A DNA stretch of 54,620 nucleotides from Microvirga tunisiensis (GCF_009296175.1 NZ_VOSK01000019.1:1-54620), one strand, 5' to 3'; counted from the first letter of the stretch, positions 36,133-46,428 are shown. Made by a program: numbers and translations. Notes: a model not told the origin generated them from the letters alone.

Positions 36133-37206
36133 CTATGGGGTGATCGCCACCTTGAGTACGCCATCGCGCTGATGTCCGAACAGGTCGTAGGCCTCCTCGA
36201 TCTGATCGAGCTTGAAACGATGCGTCACAAGGGGACGCGTGTCGACCCGGCCGGACGCGATTGCACCCATGAGCCGCCGCATGCGTTCCTTGCCACCCGG
36301 GCAAAGCGTCGTCCGGATGGTGTGGTCGCCCAGGCCTGCCAGGAAGCCGTCGAGCGGGATCCTGAGATCGCCCGAATAGACCCCAAGGGATGACAGGGTG
36401 CCGCCGGGCCTGAGTACGCGCAGCGCCGCCTCGAAGGTCTCCTGCCGTCCGAGCGCCTCGATGGAGACGTCGACGCCTCGTCCGTCGGTGAAACGCATGA
36501 TCTCCTCGACGGCATCAGCGTTCGTGAAGTCGACAACGTGGTCCGCGCCCATGCGGCGTGCCATCTCCATGCGCGCGGGCACGCTCTCCACCGCGATGAT
36601 GGATGTGGCGCCCATAAACCGGGCGCCGGCCGTGGCGCACAGGCCAATAGGGCCTTGTGCGAAGACCGCCACCGTGTCGCCGATGTGGATGCGTCCGCTC
36701 TCCGCGCCGGAGAACCCGGTCGACATGATGTCGGGGCACATCAGCACCTGCTCGTCCGTGAGCCCGTCCGGCACGGGAGCGAGGTTCGCCATGGCGTCGG
36801 GAACGAGTACGTATTCGGCCTGGCAGCCGTCAATGGTGTTGCCGAAGCGCCAGCCGCCGAGCGGCTTCCAGCCATGCTTCGTGCCGGCCCCGTCCTGGGA
36901 GTGGCAGCCGCACAGGCAGGCGGCGCTGTGCCCGCTCGGCGTGATGGCACCGGCGATGACCCGCTGGCCCTCGCGGTAGCCCTGCACGGCCGAGCCGAGC
37001 TTCTCAATCACGCCGACAGGCTCGTGGCCGATGGTCAGGCCACGGGCGACCGGATACTCACCCTTGAGGATGTGGACATCCGTCCCGCAGATCGTCGTGG
37101 TGGTGATGCGCACGAGCGCGTCGAGCGGACTGATATCCGGGATCGGCTTCTCGTCGAGCACGATGCGGCCCGGCTCGACGAAGACTGCGGCTTTCATCCT
37201 GGGCAT
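36133..37206 (-). CDS. Zinc-dependent alcohol dehydrogenase
   Basis: A 357-residue medium-chain dehydrogenase. Catalytic zinc ligands: Cys in ICGTDVH (about 40), GHEPVGVIE with His/Glu (about 60-68) and a later Cys or Asp (PDIMSTGF); NAD-binding core VAVFAQGPIGLCATAGARFM (about 175-195). A Cys-rich loop (ACLCGCHSQDGAGTKHGW) replaces the usual four-Cys structural zinc lobe. ATG 37206 has GGGAGGGATGACC upstream. It converges with phaC (26 bases between stops), and may reduce aldehydes or use short alcohols in low-oxygen metabolism. Confidence 0.9.
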   Translation of the reverse strand: MPRMKAAVFVEPGRIVLDEKPIPDISPLDALVRITTTTICGTDVHILKGEYPVARGLTIGHEPVGVIEKLGSAVQGYREGQRVIAGAITPSGHSAACLCGCHSQDGAGTKHGWKPLGGWRFGNTIDGCQAEYVLVPDAMANLAPVPDGLTDEQVLMCPDIMSTGFSGAESGRIHIGDTVAVFAQGPIGLCATAGARFMGATSIIAVESVPARMEMARRMGADHVVDFTNADAVEEIMRFTDGRGVDVSIEALGRQETFEAALRVLRPGGTLSSLGVYSGDLRIPLDGFLAGLGDHTIRTTLCPGGKERMRRLMGAIASGRVDTRPLVTHRFKLDQIEEAYDLFGHQRDGVLKVAITP

Positions 37207-37320
37207 GGTCATCCCTCCCAAAGCTGGCCTTCGTTAATCCTGTCTCGGTGCGGCCCGCGTCCGCGAGGCTAAGCCCGATGTCGCCTTGCGCTCGGAGCCC
37301 CCGACATAGCGAACCAATCG

Positions 37321-37896
37321 TCAACCGGATTTCGTATCGTCGGATTGTCCCGATGTCCCGGTTTCCTGTTGTCCTCCCGTGGCACCCTGACCGGATGCAC
37401 CCTTTCCTTGAACCTGGATGCGCCGTGAGCGCTCCGGCCGCCCGGTCTTCGGCACGGTCACGGTCAGGACGCCGTTCTCGAAACTGGCTCTGACCTGCTC
37501 GGAATCGACAGCGAAGGGCAGCCTCAACGAGCGCTGGACGGTGCCGTAGGAGCGCTCGACGAAGTGGAAGCTCTCCTTGTCGTCCTTGCGCTCGAACTTC
37601 TTCTCGCCCCGGATGGTGAGCACGTCGTCGTCAAGGCTCACGTCGATGTCCTGCTCGCTGACGCCGGGCAGCTCCGCCGTGATGCGGATCTCCTTGTCCG
37701 TCTCCGACACGTTCATGCTGGCATTGACGAAGGTGCCGACATCGCCCTGGCCCTGACTGCCGGATGCGGCGGGCTGACCGACACCGCGGAAGACATCGTC
37801 GAAGAGGCGGTTCATCTCGCGGTGCAGCGACAGGAAGGGATCACCAGGAAACATGCCGCCGCCGGGGCGGAAGGGGGTCATGGGATTGCGGGCCAT
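37321..37896 (-). CDS. Small heat shock protein Hsp20
   Basis: A 191-residue Hsp20 chaperone. The alpha-crystallin domain runs from about residue 55 to 150 (EIRITAELPGVSEQDIDVSL; then GVLTVTVPKTGRPERSRRIQ with the closing I-x-V). A Gly/Gln/Ser-rich tail follows. The N-terminus MARNPMTPFRPGGG and the LHREMNRLFDDVF helix are typical. ATG 37896 has AGGAGGAACG upstream. It is cytoplasmic, binding unfolded proteins; upstream of the ADH gene on the same strand. Confidence 0.93.
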   Translation of the reverse strand: MARNPMTPFRPGGGMFPGDPFLSLHREMNRLFDDVFRGVGQPAASGSQGQGDVGTFVNASMNVSETDKEIRITAELPGVSEQDIDVSLDDDVLTIRGEKKFERKDDKESFHFVERSYGTVQRSLRLPFAVDSEQVRASFENGVLTVTVPKTGRPERSRRIQVQGKGASGQGATGGQQETGTSGQSDDTKSG

Positions 37897-37997
37897 CGTG
37901 CGTTCCTCCTCATGCGTTGCGGGATCGGGGGCGGGCCATCGTAGCGTCGCGGGCATGGGACGTCACGGCACCGGGACGGGCCTGCGCCCTGGCGCGT

Positions 37998-38261
37998 TCA
38001 GGCCGCGAAGGACTGACCGCGTTGCTGCATCCAGAGCTGGTTCAACAGGTCGACATAGGGCTGACGCCTCTCAAAGTGGGCGACCCTGAGTTTTTCCCTG
38101 ATGTACTGCTTGATTTCCTTGGCGTTGGCGCTTTTCTCGACTTTCTCCAGTTCGACCTGATGCTCGAAATCGATGTGGCCTAGCGTCCGCGCGACCTCTT
38201 TCATCATCAGGTCAAGGCTGGGCGAGTACATCCGGTACTGCTGGCTGGCGTGATTGGACAT
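37998..38261 (-). CDS. Small hypothetical protein
   Basis: An 87-residue charged protein of unknown function (MSNHASQQYRMYSPSLDLMM, then VELEKVEKSANAKEIKQYIR). It looks helical. I chose ATG 38261 because GGAGGGAAC lies directly upstream; the ATG 24 bases earlier has no such site. It is about 100 bases upstream of hsp20 on the same strand and may be part of that transcript. Confidence 0.6.
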   Translation of the reverse strand: MSNHASQQYRMYSPSLDLMMKEVARTLGHIDFEHQVELEKVEKSANAKEIKQYIREKLRVAHFERRQPYVDLLNQLWMQQRGQSFAA

Positions 38262-38274
38262 GTTCCCTCCATGA

Positions 38275-38565
38275 TTGTTCATCATTGTCTGGGGCTACGC
38301 TTATCCAAGATTTTTACGCTGTCTTGGGCCAGTATCGTTGCTGCGGAACAAAGAGAAACTCCGTATTTTTACGGAGGGGTCGCGTGAAGCTTTGCCGATC
38401 GGGAGCAAGAGTCCCACGAACCCCGACATGGACCCGATGACGATGGTGTTCCGCATCCAGGATCCGGCGGTCCTCAAGGGCGTGAAGGCTGGGGACAGGG
38501 TCCGGTTTCAGGCGGATCGCGTCAACGGGCAGCTCAGCGTCGTCAGAATCCAGAAGGGAAAGTGA
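38275..38565 (+). pseudogene. CusF-like copper-binding protein, apparently truncated at its N-terminus
   Basis: The last 56 residues match the CusF/copper-binding OB-fold: the metal motif MDPMTMVFRIQDPAVLKGVK and the ending RFQADRVNGQLSVVRIQ. Normal family members have one or two more strands and a signal peptide before the motif. Here the upstream part of the frame (from ATG 38275 or the inner ATG 38428) shows neither, and neither start has a good ribosome site. A 7-bp hairpin, CTCCGTA/TACGGAG (38359-38376), lies inside the apparent leader. I read it as a 5'-truncated cusF next to the copper ATPase; a short functional peptide is possible. Confidence 0.45.
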
Positions 38566-38642
38566 CCCTCATCGGCGGCCGCGCGTTGGCCTGGATCAAT
38601 GCCGCAATGCGCAGCCGCCGATAATCCGGAGTCTGGAGCGGC

Positions 38643-38673
38643 TTGACCTTCCCACGATGGCAAGGGCGAGCAT
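38643..38673 (+). promoter_or_regulatory. CueR-type promoter before the copper ATPase
   Basis: The -35 TTGACC (38643-38648) is followed by an imperfect dyad ACCTTCC (38646-38652), seven bases, GCAAGGG (38660-38666), which spans the spacer as in MerR-family copper promoters. A weak -10 (GAGCAT, 38668-38673) would give the long 19-base spacer typical of that class. The same -35/dyad/spacing occurs before the chaperone gene at 43313. Confidence 0.6.
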
Positions 38674-38702
38674 CCGTCCCAGCGTATCAGGCGAGGTGAG
38701 CC

Positions 38703-41108
<2,406 letters not shown>

Positions 41109-41160
41109 CCTCTGGAGGGGCGAGCCGTGGTCCTGGCCGGCCCGTCGGGAGCCACGATCA

Positions 41161-41197
41161 CGGTGCCCGCCTTTGAGGGAAGTCAAGGCGGGCACCG
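41161..41197. terminator. Strong hairpin after the copper ATPase
   Basis: CGGTGCCCGCCTT (41161-41173) and AAGGCGGGCACCG (41185-41197) are perfect complements with an 11-base loop, 52 bases past the ATPase stop. There is no T-run, so it may attenuate rather than fully terminate before the DUF2933 gene that starts at 41243. Confidence 0.5.
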
Positions 41198-41242
41198 CAT
41201 GGAGGGTCCAAGCTCGAGCTTGTTGGATCGGGAGGCCTTGCT

Positions 41243-41484
41243 ATGAGCACTACGGACACCACTCCGCACGTTCCCCCACGCCGCAGAAGAGCTGGCGTAC
41301 GGTTCTGGTCGGCACTCCACTGGGGTGGGCCATCACGCTCGCGCTGGCCGCGCTCGGCGTCTATCTGTTCGCGAACCACACGGGCCACGTCGTGGCCACC
41401 CTGCCCTACCTGCTGCTGTTGGCCTGCCCGCTGATGCATCTGGTCATGCATGGCGGCCACAGCCATCATGGATGGCGCGAATGA
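41243..41484 (+). pseudogene. DUF2933 membrane protein with an apparent +1 frameshift
   Basis: ATG 41243 has GGGAGG upstream and reads MSTTDTTPHVPP, but the conserved DUF2933 part (TPQKSWRTVLVGTPLGWAIT, then LFANHTGHVVATLPYLLLLA and HLVMHGGHSHHG) is in another frame from about 41277 to the TGA at 41482-41484. One extra C in the run CCCCC (41273-41277) would join them. Family members are small inner-membrane proteins found with copper and heavy-metal genes. The ORF either is broken or the run length is misread. Confidence 0.65.
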
Positions 41485-41720
41485 ACTTCGCCCGGCCAGA
41501 GCGCCTGCGGCTGGCCGAGCTCACGTCGGGCTTGCGCGCGGTCGTCCTGGGCGTCGGGCTCGGCGTGCTGGCTGCTGACCGCATTGATTCCTTCCGCTTT
41601 CCACTGCTGCTCGTCGGCCTGGTAGCTCACGCGTGGGGCATGTACGACAAGCACCATCTGGAGCGCGAAGCCGACGCCCCGGATGCCTGGTGGGAGCCGG
41701 TGGCTTACTGGTCCTGTTAG
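41481..41720 (+). CDS. Small two-helix membrane protein coupled to DUF2933
   Basis: A 79-residue protein with two hydrophobic segments (LRAVVLGVGLGVLAADRI and FPLLLVGLVAHAWGMYD) and a polar, acidic C-terminus (READAPDAWWEPVAYWSC). Its ATG overlaps the DUF2933 stop in an ATGA, so the two are translated together. It belongs to a small group of proteins seen next to Cu ATPases; function unknown. Inner membrane. Confidence 0.7.
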   Translation: MNFARPERLRLAELTSGLRAVVLGVGLGVLAADRIDSFRFPLLLVGLVAHAWGMYDKHHLEREADAPDAWWEPVAYWSC

Positions 41721-41838
41721 GGCCTCCTCGCAGTCCTTGCGGCTGGAGTCATGGCACGCTTGACGAGCGTGATCTGACCCTCTGCGTCGCCGGTTCGGAA
41801 TGGCCCCCGCCGGACAGCGGTGAGGGCCATGGGGCGCG

Positions 41839-42357
41839 CTATTGGTTTCCTTCCTTGGCGGCGTTCTTCTTGAGCCAGTCCTTCATCTCGGCGATTTCCT
41901 GGCCCTGCTCCTTCTTCGTTTTCTCGGCCATCTTCTTGGCCTCGGCGTTGTCGCCTGTCTTGAGGACCACGTCGGCCATGTCGATGGCGCCCTGGTGGTG
42001 GGCGATCATCCCGCAAATGAAGGCGACGTCGGAGTCCTTGATCATGTGGGCGGCCATCATCGGACCATGCATCTTCATCATGGCCTGCATGTAGCCCTTC
42101 TGGGCGTCGTTCATGTTGGCCATCATGCCCTGCATCATGCCGGACATGTCCATGCCCTGCATGTTCTGCATGTTTTGCATCTGCCCGCTGGCCTGAACCG
42201 CGGTCCGACACTCCTCCGGCAGGCTCTCGGCTGACATGGCCATCTGGCCGCCGGAGGGGTGCTGCATCTGCTGCTGCGGCTGGTTCTGCTGGGCCATGGC
42301 ACCGAAGGTGCCGACGGACACGAAGACGGCTGCAAGAGCGATCATTCGGTCGGTCAT
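41839..42357 (-). CDS. Exported DUF305 protein, Met-rich
   Basis: A 172-residue precursor: signal peptide (MIALAAVFVSVGTFGAMAQ), a Gln/Met-rich segment with many M-x-M motifs (about 20-90; GMDMSGMMQGMMANM) and a DUF305 domain (about 105-165) with the signature MIAHHQGAIDMADVVL. DUF305 proteins are periplasmic, ferritin-like in fold and found in copper gene clusters; the Met-rich stretch would suit Cu+ binding. ATG 42357 has AAAGGATACC upstream. First step downstream of the Csp gene on the minus strand. Confidence 0.88.
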   Translation of the reverse strand: MTDRMIALAAVFVSVGTFGAMAQQNQPQQQMQHPSGGQMAMSAESLPEECRTAVQASGQMQNMQNMQGMDMSGMMQGMMANMNDAQKGYMQAMMKMHGPMMAAHMIKDSDVAFICGMIAHHQGAIDMADVVLKTGDNAEAKKMAEKTKKEQGQEIAEMKDWLKKNAAKEGNQ

Positions 42358-42397
42358 GTTGGTATCCTTTCGAATGGTGTTTGGATGATGAGTGGGA

Positions 42398-42730
42398 TCA
42401 AGCTGCCATCTTCCGGCAGCTCTCGGCACAGCGGCGGCATTGGTCCACGCACTCCTGCATGTCGCCGACCTGCTCGCAGGACTTGGCGCACTCCTCGCAG
42501 ATCTCGGCGCACTCACGGCAGGTATGCCTGTGATGGGGCGTGCCGATCAGCATGAAGTGGGCCGAGGTCCGGCAGATCTCGGCGCAGGCCATCATGAGGC
42601 GGAAGTGGCCAGGCTCGACGTGCTTGCCGCCCTGCTCGAGGCAATGCGTCATCGCCATGCCGAGGCAGGTCTGGTAGCAGCGCAGGCACTCATCGATGCA
42701 GGACTGCATCTCTTTGGACATCTGGTGCAT
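42398..42730 (-). CDS. csp3: Four-helix-bundle copper storage protein (Csp, DUF326-like)
   Basis: A 110-residue cytosolic-type protein with about 16 Cys arranged in C-x3-C and C-x2-C steps along helices (CIDECLRCYQTC, then HTCRECAEICEECAKSC, CVDQCRRCAESC), plus His residues in between (GTPHHRHTC). This is the pattern of Csp proteins, in which Cys thiolates inside a four-helix bundle bind many Cu+ ions. No signal peptide, so it resembles cytosolic Csp3. It sits between two exported copper-related genes on the minus strand. Confidence 0.88.
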   Translation of the reverse strand: MHQMSKEMQSCIDECLRCYQTCLGMAMTHCLEQGGKHVEPGHFRLMMACAEICRTSAHFMLIGTPHHRHTCRECAEICEECAKSCEQVGDMQECVDQCRRCAESCRKMAA

Positions 42731-42858
42731 GGTGGTCTCCTGAATTCCAGGCGCAGCGAGTTGTCGGCCCGCAAGGGCACGGCGCCTGACGCGCCGGCGG
42801 ACCAGGTCTCATGGCGAACGGGGATCCACGCCGAGGCGTGATTGCTCCGTCCCCTGGC

Positions 42859-43218
42859 TCAGGCCTGTTTTGGTGGGCGGTCGGGTCCCAACGGAGCAAT
42901 CGGTGTCGCTCCCGGGTCGCCGGGAATCGGAATGGTGACCCACGGCAAGGGATTGCTCGCCAGATCGGCAAAGCCCGGCACGACGGCCATCACACAGCCG
43001 GGGTGACAGCAGGATTGACCCATCGCGTGGGGCCGGGCCGGAACCGCATGGTCGTGGTCGGGGGATTGCTGGCCGACCTGGGCCATCTGCCCGTGATGGG
43101 GCTGGGCGACCGCAGGCCCGTCCGCAACCTGGGCGACCGCATACAGCGGCGCGCTCGCGAGGCCGAGGGCGACCGTCACGACCAACAGGTAGCGGAGCAT
43201 GAGGCGAAGGCAGGCCAC
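42859..43218 (-). CDS. Exported hypothetical protein of the copper island
   Basis: A 119-residue precursor starting at GTG 43218 with AAAGGATGG upstream: ACLRLMLRYLLVVTVALGLA, signal peptide cleaved near AVAQ. The mature part carries a His/Gln/Met segment (PHHGQMAQVGQQSPDHDHA), a Cys pair with His (SCCHPGCVM), and a Pro-rich tail. No family recognised; the metal-binding residues and neighbours suggest a periplasmic copper-binding role. ATG 43200 is an alternative start. Confidence 0.6.
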   Translation of the reverse strand: MACLRLMLRYLLVVTVALGLASAPLYAVAQVADGPAVAQPHHGQMAQVGQQSPDHDHAVPARPHAMGQSCCHPGCVMAVVPGFADLASNPLPWVTIPIPGDPGATPIAPLGPDRPPKQA

Positions 43219-43312
43219 GGCACCATCCTTTGGGTCATGGCGGAAACGAATGCCCGCATGATGGGTTCCCGGTGCCGGAATGAGCTCCTTGGCGGTCCCG
43301 CGAAACGACCGC

Positions 43313-43343
43313 TTGACCTTGCCATCATTGGAAGGTGCATGGT
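43313..43343 (+). promoter_or_regulatory. CueR-type promoter before the copper chaperone
   Basis: TTGACC (43313-43318) overlaps a near-perfect CueR dyad: ACCTTGC (43316-43322), seven bases, GGAAGGT (43330-43336). A -10-like CATGGT (43338-43343) sits 19 bases after the -35. The leading GCTTGACCTT and spacing are the same as at 38641, so one MerR-type regulator probably acts at both. No cueR gene is in the window. Confidence 0.7.
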
Positions 43344-43377
43344 TCGAACATCGCCACCACGAAACGGAGACCAAACC

Positions 43378-43635
43378 ATGTGCGGATGCAGCACCCACCA
43401 GACCCAGTCCACCCAGACGATCGAACGTGATCCGGCCGCCCTGACCCTGCGGGTCGAGGACATGACCTGCGGCCACTGCGCCGGCACGATCAGGAAGGCC
43501 ATTGAGACGGGCGTGCCGGGCACGAGCGTCGAGGCCGATCCCGTCTCGAAGCTTGTCTCGGTCCGCGGCAGCACCGATTTGAGTTCCATCAAGGCCCTCG
43601 TGACCGAGGCCGGCTATACTCCGACCGCTGCCTGA
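43378..43635 (+). CDS. copZ: HMA-domain copper chaperone (CopZ-like)
   Basis: An 85-residue cytosolic metallochaperone: a Cys-bearing N-terminal tail (MCGCSTHQTQSTQ), then an HMA domain with MTCGHCAGTI (Cys-x2-Cys, about 30-39) and the ending ALVTEAGYTPTA. In the family it carries Cu+ to the ATPase. The ATG is 42 bases after a CueR-type dyad. A longer upstream frame was rejected as it would run through the promoter. Confidence 0.9.
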   Translation: MCGCSTHQTQSTQTIERDPAALTLRVEDMTCGHCAGTIRKAIETGVPGTSVEADPVSKLVSVRGSTDLSSIKALVTEAGYTPTAA

Positions 43636-43647
43636 AGGAAGGCTTCC

Positions 43648-44121
43648 ATGATCGACCGCCGCCGTTTCCTGACCGTCCTCGGCACCGCGGGGACGGTCCT
43701 GGCCATGAAGCCCGCCCTTGCCGAAGCGGGGCTGCCGAAGGTCGTCGTGAGCAAGGATCCGTCCTGCGGCTGCTGTTCCGGCTGGGTCGACCATATCCGC
43801 GCTGCTGGCTTCCCGGTGGAGGTTCGGGAGACACCCGAGATCAACCGGGTGAAGGTCAGGCTCGGCGTGCCCCAGGACCTCGCCTCCTGCCACACGGCCG
43901 AGGTCGGCGGTTACGTCATCGAGGGGCATGTCCCGGCGGACGCGATCAAGCGCCTCCTCGCCGAGAAGCCCCAGGCCAAGGGCCTCGCGGTTCCCGGGAT
44001 GCCTGTCGGCTCCCCAGGCATGGAGGTCGCGGGAGTCGAGGAGGATACCTACGAGATCGTGCTGTTTGGGCCATCGGGCCAGAGGACCTTTGCCCGGTAT
44101 CAAGGCTCCCGTCAGGTCTGA
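43648..44121 (+). CDS. DUF411 metal-binding protein
   Basis: A 157-residue protein with a twin-arginine-like N-terminus (MIDRRRFLTVLGTAGTVLAM, signal peptide expected to end near ALAEA). The DUF411 domain follows: VSKDPSCGCCSGWVDHIRAAGF (about 33-54), SCHTAEVGGYVIEGHVPADA (about 78-97) and a C-terminal strand EIVLFGPSGQRTFARYQG. DUF411 proteins (CopG-like) are periplasmic and copper-related. It starts 12 bases after copZ, so they form one operon. Confidence 0.92.
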   Translation: MIDRRRFLTVLGTAGTVLAMKPALAEAGLPKVVVSKDPSCGCCSGWVDHIRAAGFPVEVRETPEINRVKVRLGVPQDLASCHTAEVGGYVIEGHVPADAIKRLLAEKPQAKGLAVPGMPVGSPGMEVAGVEEDTYEIVLFGPSGQRTFARYQGSRQV

Positions 44122-44260
44122 TTGCATCCTTGAAGGAACAAGCATGGGATAGGCTTGTGCTCCGCACTCGCCCTTCCCATGTCCAGCGTAGCCTCAGGGT
44201 CCGGGCCCCTCTGGCGAGCGGGGCGCCGCTCGCGATGTCGGACGTTTTCATGCAACGCGT

Positions 44261-44542
44261 ATGCGACCGGGAAACCCGCCCATGCACTTCATCACCTTCC
44301 GGACCGTCCCCTCCTCCCCTTCTGGCGGACTCCTGACCATCCTGATCAGACTGGCACTTCTGGCCGCGGCGGGGATTGCCCTGCTGACGATGGTACTCGT
44401 CGGCTTCTTCGTCGTGCTTCCCGTGATGCTTATCGGCGGGTGCGCATCATACTTCTACCTTCGGCGTCGCATCCGACGGTCTCGGCAACACTCGCACGAT
44501 GGCGTCATCGATGCGGAATACACGATTGTCGACCGCCAATAA
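44261..44542 (+). CDS. Small membrane protein
   Basis: A 93-residue protein with one long hydrophobic region (LIRLALLAAAGIALLTMVLV and VVLPVMLIGGCASYFYL, two possible helices) and a basic, then His-bearing C-terminus (RRRIRRSRQHSHDG). The start may be ATG 44261 or the inner ATG 44282; neither has a convincing ribosome site. Function unknown. Confidence 0.5.
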   Translation: MRPGNPPMHFITFRTVPSSPSGGLLTILIRLALLAAAGIALLTMVLVGFFVVLPVMLIGGCASYFYLRRRIRRSRQHSHDGVIDAEYTIVDRQ

Positions 44543-44551
44543 GGCCCGTGG

Positions 44552-44981
44552 CTACATCCACCCCAGCGTGAGCCCGGTGACCGCGAGATAGCGGGCACGA
44601 CCAAGGCGAGGAACATGGGAAAGGTTCGCGCAGGACGCCTGCGACGATTGTGAGCGGATCGCCAATGATCGGCATCCGCGACAGCAGCAGGGACCAGCGC
44701 CCATAGCGGTGGTACCAGCCCTCCGCCTTCGCGACCTGTTCCCTGGTGACCGGGAACCAGCGTTGCCCCTCGAAGTGGGCGATGAAGCGGCCCAGGAACC
44801 AGTTCACGCACGAACCCAGAATGTTGCCGAGGCTGGCGGCGAGCACCAGCAGCCAGACCTGGTAATGCTCGGCCATCAGCATGCCGAACAGGATCACCTC
44901 TGATTGGAACGGGAATACCGTCGCCGACAGGAAGGCGGCCCCGGCCAAGCCGAGATACTCGGTGAGGTGCTCCATAGGCAT
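44552..44981 (-). pseudogene. DedA/YqaA-type membrane protein with frameshifted C-terminus
   Basis: The first 120 residues follow the YqaA subgroup of DedA/VTT proteins: YLGLAGAAFLSATVFPFQSE, SLGNILGSCVNWFLGRFIAH, WYHRYGRWSLLLSRMPIIGD, PLTIVAGVLREP. After PF at about 44618 the frame goes astray. The natural continuation (MFLALVV) is one frame over, and the family ending (ARYLAVTGLTLGWM, stop 44552-44554) is in the third. A single base loss and a short deletion of a few codons would explain this. If real, the last helices are lost. Confidence 0.6.
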
Positions 44982-45090
44982 TTGTCCCAGGCGATGGCGC
45001 CCGGGACCAGACCAACTCCTACGTCGCCATGGGGTCCCGGGGGGCCGCGTCTCCCATGTCAGCACTGCGTAATCGCCGCTGAACGGAAGA

Positions 45091-46302
45091 TCAATTCATC
45101 CCATAGAGTTGTTCGGAATAGCGCCGCACTTCGTCATCCGCCCCGTCCTCAAGCTCGCCGAGGTAAGCAAGGAACTCCTCCTGCGTGTTCAGGGAGAAGA
45201 TGCGCGCCCTCAACCTCAGGTCATCATGCAGGGGTGCTTCCCTGAGGAGGCCAGCGCATTCCTTATCGAGAAACATCGCGTCCACGTAGGGAGCGTAGGA
45301 CGCGATGGCATGCACGTCGTTCATGAAGCCTCGAGTTGGCGGCTTGCGCTGCCCTGCCACGATCTTCCTTGAGATTGCGGCGAAAAGGTACGCGGTAATC
45401 CGATGGCGAGGCTGCTCCCAGTTGCCGGGCCACTGCCAAAACTTCACTACCTCGGCCATGGCCGTGGCTTGATCCAGTCCTCCAGCCTCGAAACCGCGAA
45501 GCAGTTCCATGAATTCGCGGAATACAGGATGGCCCCCCACTTCCAAGAGGGCGAGTGGATTGCTCGATTGCTCCAACTCGTCCTTCCGGTCCAGAAGGTA
45601 ACGAAGCACGGTCACGCGCCCGGCGCCGTAGCTTTCGATCTCGCTTCGTAGGACCTCCTCGAATGGCGGACGCTTGTCCTGCCAGTACCTAACAAGGCTC
45701 GTCATCCGGTCCGCTGAACGATTGGTGCCCTTGCGGAGACCGTCCGCGAACTGGCTGTAGTCCGCGTTCACGAAGACCCGCATATCCGGGAGCCAAGTAT
45801 TGCGCCGGGTACGCAATACGTCGTCGACATCGGTTGCGAAGATTGGGCCTCGGTTCTGGCGATATGCGGTAAAGCATTCCCAGACCTGCATAAGGGTAAC
45901 CTCGTCGGTATCAATGAGCGAAGCAGTTCCACCGATGGCTTCGCTGGCGTTACGAAGGTCCTTCGGGAAAGGGGAGACGATCGTCTCACCGGAATGGACA
46001 TCCGAAGTCGGGAACACGGCTTGCTGCAACAGCAACACGCGTCGCACCTTCCCGTAGAGTTCCCGCCAGAAGCCGTCATGCGCATCGGCCCGCCGTGTTC
46101 CGGCCTTGACCTTAAAGAGTTCACTGAATGCGAACTGGTCGAGGTAGATCACCTTCTTGTTCAGAAGCGGCAACTGCTCGCTCTCCGTGTGTCGGCACTC
46201 CTTACACCGCGTGGTCAGGCTGTATTCGCTGCCATAGAGGAGGCCAAAGGACTCAGGACGACGGCAGCTTGGGCAAGAGGAGAAAGGTCGACGTTCGAAC
46301 AT
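45091..46302 (-). CDS. Zinc-ribbon plus PIN-like protein, unrecognised
   Basis: A 403-residue protein. A zinc-ribbon of two pairs (CPSCRRPE about 10-14; CKECRHTE about 33-37) is followed by VIYLDQFAFSELFK (about 51), which looks like the first strand and Asp of a PIN-like nuclease, and near the end by DVHAIASYAPYVDAMFLDKE (about 335-355), which fits the later acidic residues of such a fold. No family named with confidence. In PIN families the acidic residues bind Mg2+ and cut RNA. It is transcribed away from a region with two palindromes (46404 and 46482) and a methyltransferase stub, so a host-defence or toxin-like role is possible. Confidence 0.6.
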   Translation of the reverse strand: MFERRPFSSCPSCRRPESFGLLYGSEYSLTTRCKECRHTESEQLPLLNKKVIYLDQFAFSELFKVKAGTRRADAHDGFWRELYGKVRRVLLLQQAVFPTSDVHSGETIVSPFPKDLRNASEAIGGTASLIDTDEVTLMQVWECFTAYRQNRGPIFATDVDDVLRTRRNTWLPDMRVFVNADYSQFADGLRKGTNRSADRMTSLVRYWQDKRPPFEEVLRSEIESYGAGRVTVLRYLLDRKDELEQSSNPLALLEVGGHPVFREFMELLRGFEAGGLDQATAMAEVVKFWQWPGNWEQPRHRITAYLFAAISRKIVAGQRKPPTRGFMNDVHAIASYAPYVDAMFLDKECAGLLREAPLHDDLRLRARIFSLNTQEEFLAYLGELEDGADDEVRRYSEQLYGMN

Positions 46303-46403
46303 GTCCCGGGATTAAGGCACGCCGATCAAGAATGCTAGCTTGGGCCCGGCGGCAACTCCCCGTTTCCATTGCCGTGCATCGAACCGGACGGGCCGGTAAT
46401 ACA

Positions 46404-46428
46404 ATGTCGTGAAAAGATTTCACGACAT
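46404..46428. promoter_or_regulatory. 25-bp palindrome, putative operator
   Basis: ATGTCGTGAAA (46404-46414), AGA, TTTCACGACAT (46418-46428) is a perfect 11-bp dyad about 100 bases upstream of the minus-strand PIN-like gene and 87 bases before the methyltransferase stub. The core TCGTGAA...TTCACGA repeats at 46482-46500, so the same regulator may bind twice. Confidence 0.55.

Noticed and set aside
38571-38622. ATCGGCGGC/GCCGCCGAT inverted repeat between the CusF-like fragment and the copper ATPase
   Set aside because: The arms are perfect but 34 bases apart and GC-biased; too weak to call a terminator.
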